Shown here: positions 6,590 to 10,511 of the stretch, one piece after another
How the letters are laid out: every line of letters begins with the position of its first letter
How positions within the stretch are numbered: the first letter of the stretch is position 1
Assembly: GCA_018399295.1 (NCBI GenBank)
Contig: JAGYOO010000025.1
Span: 1 to 10,511, forward strand
Direction of reading: 5' to 3'
Length of the DNA stretch: 10,511 nt
From: Candidatus Omnitrophota bacterium
Lineage (GTDB): Bacteria > Omnitrophota > Gorgyraeia > B26-G9
The notes under the pieces: model-generated
Database searches by the model: none
The model's input: only the letters and a program-made list of their open reading frames with translations
Told to the model about the DNA's origin: nothing
Translations under genes and position numbers: made by a program

Positions 6590-7816
6590 TCAGTGAACCG
6601 CTGCTGCCTGACGCTGTCTGTACTTTTCCACGGGATGCGGTCCGGCCAGCTCCTGCCGATAATCATTGCCGTGTTCGTCCATGATTTTTTCAATAACCAT
6701 TTCACTGGGTGCGCCCCCCGCGTTAACTTTTTTCTGATGGTTATGGTAGCGATAATCGGATGGAATATTATCCGCTGAAACGAATTCTGTGCCAAAGGCA
6801 TTAAAACCCGCCTGGCTTTGTAGTATCTGGCGCACGTAATCCACGTTTGACTCGAACTTGAATATCGGCGGCATCTCATCCGGCAGAAGTTCGAGCGGAT
6901 CGCGTTTTTCGTGTTCTTTCATCAGGTTGATTGCCAAGTGCAGATGCCCGATTTCCATGTCGAGATGTTTTTCCCACAGCTGCTTTACCCTCCGGTCCGG
7001 CTCATTCTGCAGCAGTGAGTAGTAAAGCCAGCATTCGTTATACTCGTGCAGAAGCAGCCGTTCCAGCCAGCTCATGCTCGGGTCCATGAGCGACTCGTAA
7101 TGCGTTACATGCTGTTCTTCGACCTGGCCGATTTCAAGGTAAAGTCCTCGGGCCAGTTCTTCTTCGGCCCGGTCACCAATGTTCATGTAGAAGTTCATGG
7201 TCTGCTGTTCCGCGGCTATGATGGTCATGACATGCAATTTGGTGACGAACCGGGCGGTTTTTTTCGCGTAATGCCGCCGAACGTCATCCGCCGGATGCCG
7301 ATGTTCAAGGACGGTCGGCCGACCGACCGTTATTTCGGTATAATCACCGATTATGTCGGAAGCGGATTTTTCCTCTGTGAGCTGATAAAGATTGGAGTAG
7401 CGGTAAAGATGGTCAAAGTCTTCCAGCAGCGCGAAATTCAAGGCTGATTTGACATAAGGGTCAGGTTCATTACGGGCGAGAAATGCCGTAAGGTCCACGG
7501 CTACCTGCTCGTAGCCCAGGGTTACCTCCAGGTCGGTCTCTTCAGCGGGGATTGACCAGTTGATTGCTTTTTGCTGCTGCTGTTCGATCCGCCGTACGGC
7601 AGCCAGTTTTCGCTTTGTCTCCATATCACTGGTATGCCGCGCGAATTGGTGAGAAAATAGAATCGATTCGACTTCAATGCTGTTCATCAGGATTCCGCGG
7701 GTCCGTGTATACGGGTCAACTTTGGTTTTATCGTAAGGCCTGGTGTTGAGCCTGGACCAGTTCATGACTTGATCTTCCAGCGAAATCCCTTTGTGATCTA
7801 TAGGGTTAAACTTCAT
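6590..7816 (-). CDS. Ferritin-like (diiron) domain protein
   Basis: A 408-residue all-helical cytoplasmic protein and the only minus-strand gene here. The second half carries a complete carboxylate-bridged diiron set in ferritin order: E203 (AAEQQTMNFY), E233-x2-H236 (VEEQHVTHYE), E261 (EYNECWLYYS) and E288-x2-H291 (MEIGHLHLA). The first half has a similar but less canonical series: E48/E50 with H56 and H61 (VESILFSHQFARHTSD), E103 (LGYEQVAVDL) and E132 with D135/H136 (LLEDFDHLYRY). This suggests two ferritin-like modules in one chain, roughly twice the usual single-domain length. A role in iron, oxygen or peroxide handling is inferred; substrate unknown. An upstream ATG at 7855 is possible, but AAGGAGG (plus-strand 7824-7830) is ideally spaced for the ATG at 7816. 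The roughly 60 C-terminal residues are charged and lack ligands. Confidence 0.88.
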   Translation of the reverse strand: MKFNPIDHKGISLEDQVMNWSRLNTRPYDKTKVDPYTRTRGILMNSIEVESILFSHQFARHTSDMETKRKLAAVRRIEQQQQKAINWSIPAEETDLEVTLGYEQVAVDLTAFLARNEPDPYVKSALNFALLEDFDHLYRYSNLYQLTEEKSASDIIGDYTEITVGRPTVLEHRHPADDVRRHYAKKTARFVTKLHVMTIIAAEQQTMNFYMNIGDRAEEELARGLYLEIGQVEEQHVTHYESLMDPSMSWLERLLLHEYNECWLYYSLLQNEPDRRVKQLWEKHLDMEIGHLHLAINLMKEHEKRDPLELLPDEMPPIFKFESNVDYVRQILQSQAGFNAFGTEFVSADNIPSDYRYHNHQKKVNAGGAPSEMVIEKIMDEHGNDYRQELAGPHPVEKYRQRQAAAVH

Positions 7817-7888
7817 GATTATTCCTCCTTTTCGGTTGATGTTCCAAGGAAACATTCTAATTCTCAGCCGTTAACATGTGCATGACTG

Positions 7889-8044
7889 ATGTTGTCTAAT
7901 ATCATTCATTTCTCCGAAAATTTGTCAGGAAATTTATCAGACTTTACCGGAATCACGCTCTTTGATTTAACCCGGGAAAATGATAAATTCTTTGTAAAGT
8001 TAGTTGAGATACCAGGAAGAGCAAAGATTGTTTTTAGTAGTTAA
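7889..8044 (+). CDS. Possible 51-residue small ORF or gene fragment
   Basis: An open frame of 51 codons from ATG 7889 to TAA 8042-8044 in the divergent spacer. The product begins MLSNIIHFSENLSG and continues with FTGITLFDLTRENDKFFVKL and VEIPGRAKIVFSS, which looks like a protein with alternating strands rather than random translation. There is no convincing ribosome binding site before ATG 7889, and I recognise no family. The stretch is AT-richer than its neighbours and must also hold promoters for both flanking genes. Alternatives are chance, or the tail of a decayed gene. Weak promoter-like boxes (TTGATT 7962-7967, TAAATT 7984-7989) overlap it on the plus strand. Confidence 0.2.
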   Translation: MLSNIIHFSENLSGNLSDFTGITLFDLTRENDKFFVKLVEIPGRAKIVFSS

Positions 8045-8055
8045 GCTGGTTGGAT

Positions 8056-8095
8056 ATCCCCCCTAATTTTCTATCGAAAATTAAGCAGGGGGGAT
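8056..8095 (+). promoter_or_regulatory. Long hairpin burying the ribosome binding site of the DUF2267 gene
   Basis: ATCCCCCC (8056-8063) pairs with GGGGGGAT (8088-8095), and TAATTTTC (8064-8071) with GAAAATTA (8076-8083), around a TATC loop. The result is 16 bp interrupted only by a 4-nt AGCA bulge. The G6 run in the 3' arm is the only Shine-Dalgarno-like sequence for ATG 8097, which begins 2 nt after the stem. In RNA the site would be occluded. It may act as a translational switch, or be a dispersed palindromic repeat that landed here. Confidence 0.75.
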
Positions 8096-8096
8096 T

Positions 8097-8540
8097 ATGG
8101 AGTATAAGGAGATGATCGCTGAGATAAGGAAACTTGATTATATAAAAGATGATGCTACTGCCGACGCGGCGATAAAAGCGGTATTAGGTATATTGGTAAG
8201 TAATCTGGATATGCAAAAAGCCGGGGAATTTCTTGAGGATATGCCGAAACCGTTAACCATGGAAAAAATGCGCGGTCGCCGGCAGCGGCCGTTAAAGATC
8301 TCAACCGCGGAATACGTGCGTGAGGTCAGCGAACAGTTTAATCTCCCGGAGGCTCAATCCTGTGAGTTGGTGAGCAAGGTTCTGCATATGGCCAAGGATT
8401 TTCTCGATCCGGAAACAGTCGAAGACATGGAAGCGTCCTTGCCCCCCGGAATGGAAAGAGATGCTGGAAAAAGTTTAGACGTCGGAAGATTTGCAAAACC
8501 GCTAATCTATGTTATACTTACTTCGATTTTAAGAATTTAA
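8097..8540 (+). CDS. DUF2267 family protein with probable C-terminal frameshift
   Basis: The frame gives 147 residues. Residues 1-116 match the two-repeat helical layout of DUF2267: a first repeat ending FLEDMPKPL, a linker with RRQRPLKISTAEYVREVSEQF, and a second ending VEDMEASLPP. The family normally finishes shortly after LPPE(W/Y). Here, after the C6 run at 8442-8447, the frame becomes GMERDAGKSLDVGRF and beyond, unlike the family. Removing one C gives LPPEWKEMLEKV and a TAG at 8476-8478, a 126-residue product of typical length. The native gene therefore probably ended at 8478, and 8479-8540 is spurious coding that also contains the next gene's promoter. The function of DUF2267 is unknown. 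The start ATG follows a hairpin-buried G-rich site. Confidence 0.8.
   Translation: MEYKEMIAEIRKLDYIKDDATADAAIKAVLGILVSNLDMQKAGEFLEDMPKPLTMEKMRGRRQRPLKISTAEYVREVSEQFNLPEAQSCELVSKVLHMAKDFLDPETVEDMEASLPPGMERDAGKSLDVGRFAKPLIYVILTSILRI
8491..8518 (+). promoter_or_regulatory. Promoter of the PilZ gene
   Basis: TTGCAA (8491-8496), a 16-nt spacer and TATACT (8513-8518; five of six). It lies 13 nt past the restored stop of the DUF2267 gene but inside that gene's shifted open frame, with the PilZ start 37 nt downstream. Confidence 0.6.
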
Positions 8541-8555
8541 AAGAAGGAGCCTGAC

Positions 8556-8939
8556 ATGTCGGCGGATGATAAAAGAAATTTTTTGCGGCTGGATGCTTTT
8601 CTGGACGGCGCGTTCAAGGTATGCTCTGACGGCAGGCAGGGAATCTTTCGAACCGGAAACGTTAGCCGTTCGGGGTTCAAGGTAATGCTCAACCGATACG
8701 TGGAAACAGGAAACCGGCTGGAGATGGAGGTCCGGCGGCCGGGAAGTATCGTTCCCACGTTTATGACTGGTAAGGTCGTATGGATAAAGGATATCCAGCC
8801 GGACCTGCCGCCGGGATTCGAGGCCGGCATTGAGATGGAGAAGATCGATCCGTTAGAACGTCAGATAATAATGGATTATTGTTTCAATATCTGGTATGAG
8901 AATAAAGCCGATAAAGACCGCGACGATAATATTGAATAA
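8556..8939 (+). CDS. PilZ domain (c-di-GMP-binding) protein
   Basis: A 127-residue single-domain protein. Both halves of the c-di-GMP site are present: R7-x3-R11 (KRNFLRLDAF) and N35-x-S37-x2-G40 (GNVSRSGFKV), the [D/N]-x-S-x-x-G motif. Strands follow through LEMEVRRPG, FMTGKVVWIKD and FEAGIEMEKIDP, where the V-W and G-I-E pattern is typical of the PilZ barrel, then helix ERQIIMDYCFNIWYE and a charged tail. Such stand-alone PilZ proteins bind cyclic di-GMP and act on partners in motility, biofilm or envelope synthesis; no partner is evident here. AAGGAG (8544-8549) lies 6 nt before the ATG. It has its own promoter upstream and a strong terminator downstream, so it is probably monocistronic. 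Confidence 0.93.
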   Translation: MSADDKRNFLRLDAFLDGAFKVCSDGRQGIFRTGNVSRSGFKVMLNRYVETGNRLEMEVRRPGSIVPTFMTGKVVWIKDIQPDLPPGFEAGIEMEKIDPLERQIIMDYCFNIWYENKADKDRDDNIE

Positions 8940-8966
8940 TAGTTAAGAAAACAGGCATCTGATATA

Positions 8967-8996
8967 AACCCGGACAATCTTGTCCGGGTTTTTTTT
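8967..8996 (+). terminator. Strong intrinsic terminator after the PilZ gene
   Basis: Perfect 10-bp stem AACCCGGACA / TGTCCGGGTT, loop ATCT, running directly into eight T residues (8989-8996). Confidence 0.93.
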
Positions 8997-9014
8997 AGAC
9001 GAAAGGGGGAAGGG

Positions 9015-9427
9015 TTGGAGCGGTTACTGCTTGTAAGGCATGGACAGGCGTTTAGCCGGGAAGAAGATATGGAACGGGGATTGACCGTGACAGGAGTAAA
9101 GGATACCCGGCGGATAGCGGCTGTTCTTTGCAGGAAAAACGGGCAAGAGAAACGGCCCGGATCCTGGCTAGGGCGGTTGGGGGCAGACTATTGGAAAAGG
9201 AGGGCCTTAATTCTCTGGATCCTCCCGAATCGGTTTTGCCCCGGATCGCGGCGTAGGGGAAAGATCTGATGATCGTCAGTCATCTTCCCTTTCTTAATCT
9301 TCTGGCCGGTCGGCTTTTGGCTGGCAAGAAGACCGGGAGGTTTGAATTTAGAACTTCATCCGTAATGTCTTTTGTCAGAGAAGATGATGGCTGGCGCTTG
9401 GAATGGCAGATAAATCCCGAGGATTGA
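9015..9427 (+). pseudogene. Broken SixA-type phosphohistidine phosphatase
   Basis: TTG 9015, with AGGGGG 5 nt upstream, opens a frame reading MERLLLVRHGQAF, with the catalytic LVRHG and H9, then EEDMERGLTVTGVKDTRR. This is a SixA-like histidine phosphatase N-terminus. After about residue 43 this frame becomes nonsense and ends at 9269. The expected continuation lies in another frame: RARETARILARAVGG, LNSLDPPESVLPRIAA, an in-frame TAG at 9254-9256, then GKDLMIVSHLPFLNLLAGRL with the second active-site His, ending at TGA 9425-9427. Near 9127-9145, roughly 15 residues that family members have between the two parts (ending in an 'HSGK'-like segment) seem missing. An internal deletion with frameshift plus a nonsense codon make this a pseudogene. 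SixA dephosphorylates phosphohistidine domains; activity here is presumably lost. Confidence 0.85.
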
Positions 9428-9442
9428 AGGAAAGGATCGGAA

Positions 9443-9958
9443 ATGGAACTCGAAAAGGCGATTAATAACCGGCAGTCGGTACGGAAGTACTTAAAGAATG
9501 ATGTAGCGGTCAACGATATAGAAGAGATACTTCAGGCCGGTATCCGCGCCCCTTCCGGATTGAACAATCAGCCATGGAAGTTTCTTGTTCTAAAAGAAAG
9601 CCGTAAGGATGGACTGGCGCGATTCACGCGGTATGGGGAAATTATCCGACAGGCACCGAGGGTGATCTGTGTTTTTCTCGATGCCTCGGTTTCATACGAC
9701 CGGGAGAAAGATATTATGGCCATCGGCGCCTGTATTCAGAACATGCTGCTTAAGGCCTTTTCCCTGAATTACGGCACCTGCTGGCTGGGGGAGATTCTGA
9801 ACCAGAGGAAACAGGCGCACGCGTATCTTAAGCTAAGCCGCGAGCTGGAACTTCTGGCGGTTATTGCTCTGGGTAGAAGTGCTGATGCCGGTCCGCTGAC
9901 TTTTAGAAAGCAGCTAAATGATTTCCTGATCGACGATTATTTGGATAGGTCGTCTTGA
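9443..9958 (+). CDS. Nitroreductase family protein (FMN-dependent)
   Basis: A 171-residue protein of the NADH oxidase/nitroreductase superfamily, near the short end of the family range. The N-terminal FMN phosphate-binding motif RQSVRKY (R10, S12, R14) is followed by the APSGLNNQPWKFLVL loop. DIMAIGACIQNMLLKAFSLNYGTCWLGEI, taken as two successive helical parts, forms the dimer and FMN-pocket core. The C-terminus (VIALGRSADAG, then FRKQLNDFLIDDYL) is standard. Members use NAD(P)H to reduce nitro groups, quinones or flavins as dimers; the physiological substrate is unknown. AAAGGA (9431-9436) is 6 nt before ATG 9443. The gene begins 15 nt after the broken phosphatase frame and may have shared its transcript. 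The downstream promoter's -35 box overlaps its stop codon. Confidence 0.9.
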   Translation: MELEKAINNRQSVRKYLKNDVAVNDIEEILQAGIRAPSGLNNQPWKFLVLKESRKDGLARFTRYGEIIRQAPRVICVFLDASVSYDREKDIMAIGACIQNMLLKAFSLNYGTCWLGEILNQRKQAHAYLKLSRELELLAVIALGRSADAGPLTFRKQLNDFLIDDYLDRSS

Positions 9959-9983
9959 CATAACTGCATGTGTGGTTTATAGT
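9955..9983 (+). promoter_or_regulatory. Near-consensus promoter of the HAD gene
   Basis: TTGACA (9955-9960, perfect), a 17-nt spacer and TATAGT (9978-9983, five of six). It is the strongest promoter in the window. Its -35 box overlaps the nitroreductase stop codon. Transcription should begin near 9990, giving a leader of about 108 nt. Confidence 0.8.
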
Positions 9984-10009
9984 AAAAGACAAGGGGAGGG
10001 GTTTTTTAT

Positions 10010-10042
10010 ATGGACATTTTATTCTCCCTGACGCCCTTTTAG
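10010..10042 (+). CDS. Possible 10-codon leader ORF in the HAD gene leader
   Basis: ATG 10010 to TAG 10040-10042 encodes MDILFSLTPF. It lies in the predicted transcript from the 9955-9983 promoter, with a purine-rich AGGGGAGGGG (9992-10001) 8 nt upstream that would serve as a ribosome binding site. It ends 55 nt before the HAD start. No run of a single amino acid suggests classical attenuation. It could be a regulatory leader peptide or a chance ORF. A perfect palindrome TGTCCGGACA (10056-10065) follows and might be an operator. Confidence 0.3.
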   Translation: MDILFSLTPF

Positions 10043-10097
10043 GTTTGAAGTATTATGTCCGGACAGCAAAGGAAGCCATAACCTCAGGAGTCTTTTT

Positions 10098-10511
10098 ATG
10101 AATAAATACGCATTCAAAATAGCTATTTTCGATATGGACGGAGTTATAACTCAGACTGCCCGGGTGCATACTGCTTCCTGGAAAAAAGCCTTTGATGAGT
10201 TTCTGCAAAAGCGGGCGGAACAGACCAGCGAATCGTTTCAGGAATTTACGGTAAAGGATTACCTGGAGTATGTTGACGGAAAGCCGCGGCTAAAGGGGAT
10301 TCAGAGCTTTTTATCTTCCCGGGGTATAACCCTGCCGCCCGGGAACCGCGAGGATCCGCCTGAGGCTGAAACTGTATGGGGGATCGGTACTAAAAAGAAT
10401 TCTATGTTCCGCGTTCTTCTGGCTGAACAAGGCGTTGATGTGTACGAGCACACTGTTAAGCTTATCCGTCACTTCCGGGAAAATGGAATCAAGACCGCGG
10501 TTGTCTCTTCT
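10098..10511 (+). CDS. HAD hydrolase, beta-phosphoglucomutase-like (runs off the window)
   Basis: The first 138 codons of a HAD-superfamily gene. Motif I is FDMDGV, with D12 as nucleophile and D14 as acid/base. The cap region reads TARVHTASWKKAFDEFL, DYLEYVDGKPRLKGIQSFL, SSRGITLPPG and ETVWGIGTKKNSMF, a set typical of the beta-phosphoglucomutase-like group often linked to trehalose or kojibiose phosphorylases (GH65). The window ends in TAVVSS, the motif II serine region. The likely reaction is interconversion of beta-glucose-1-phosphate and glucose-6-phosphate, or sugar-phosphate hydrolysis; this is inferred. AGGAG (10086-10090) lies 7 nt before ATG 10098. The gene is driven by the strong promoter at 9955-9983. 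A GH65 or glycosidase partner may lie just beyond the window. Confidence 0.9.
   Translation, partial: MNKYAFKIAIFDMDGVITQTARVHTASWKKAFDEFLQKRAEQTSESFQEFTVKDYLEYVDGKPRLKGIQSFLSSRGITLPPGNREDPPEAETVWGIGTKKNSMFRVLLAEQGVDVYEHTVKLIRHFRENGIKTAVVSS

Noticed and set aside
7304..7330. ACGGTCGG / CCGACCGT inverted repeat
   Set aside because: It lies within the ferritin-like coding sequence over codons for TVGRPTV; GC-rich coding palindromes of this size arise by chance.
7046..7447. 133-codon plus-strand ORF opposite the ferritin-like gene
   Set aside because: Antisense shadow of a well-supported gene; no ribosome binding site or recognisable protein.
7817..7855. Ferritin-like gene starting at the upstream ATG (7855, minus strand)
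   Set aside because: The AAGGAGG site would lie inside the coding region, and the added residues translate that site. ATG 7816 has ideal spacing.
9254..9256. TAG in the phosphatase read as a recoded sense codon
   Set aside because: The same gene also has a frameshift and a deletion, so ordinary decay explains the stop.

Overview
The window looks like chromosomal DNA from a Gram-negative, probably uncultured bacterium. Spy/CpxP-like, Rieske/FAD, GT-C glycosyltransferase, radical SAM, DUF2267, PilZ and HAD genes lie side by side, with clear AGGAGG-type ribosome binding sites, several TTG starts and sigma-70-like promoters. No phage, insertion sequence, CRISPR array, tRNA or rRNA is visible. 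I cannot place the lineage; a candidate-phylum bacterium such as Omnitrophota or a deltaproteobacterium-like anaerobe would fit, but that is a guess.

Layout. 1-186: end of a structured repeat, two identical 71-bp stem-loop units around a second inverted repeat. 195-837: promoter, Spy/CpxP-like secreted protein and hairpin terminator. 976-1168: collapsed remnant of what looks like a PQQ-dependent sugar (sorbosone-type) dehydrogenase. 1215-3085: FAD oxidoreductase with a C-terminal Rieske domain, translationally coupled to a small secreted protein. 3108-5782: good promoter, then a GT39-like membrane glycosyltransferase and a radical SAM/SPASM protein, both starting at TTG. 5805-6450: orphan protein with faint DUF2378 resemblance and a symmetric terminator. 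6590-7816, the only minus-strand gene: ferritin-like protein with a full diiron ligand set. 7817-8096: divergent spacer with a small ORF and a long hairpin that buries the ribosome binding site of the next gene. 8097-8996: DUF2267 gene with a probable C-run frameshift, PilZ gene and strong terminator. 9015-9427: broken SixA-type phosphatase. 9443-9958: nitroreductase. 9955-10511: consensus promoter, candidate 10-codon leader ORF and the start of a beta-phosphoglucomutase-like HAD gene that runs off the window.

How it fits together. There is no single coherent pathway. Recurring themes are redox and stress handling (Rieske/FAD oxidoreductase, ferritin-like protein, nitroreductase, Spy-like chaperone), envelope glycan work (glycosyltransferase with radical SAM partner) and gene decay. 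Two genes are clearly degraded beyond simple sequencing error, and a third carries a one-base homopolymer indel. I see no convincing new defence or mobile system. The most testable unusual items are the buried ribosome binding site at 8056-8095, the promoter lying inside the shifted tail of the DUF2267 gene, the leader ORF at 10010-10042 and the decayed genes.
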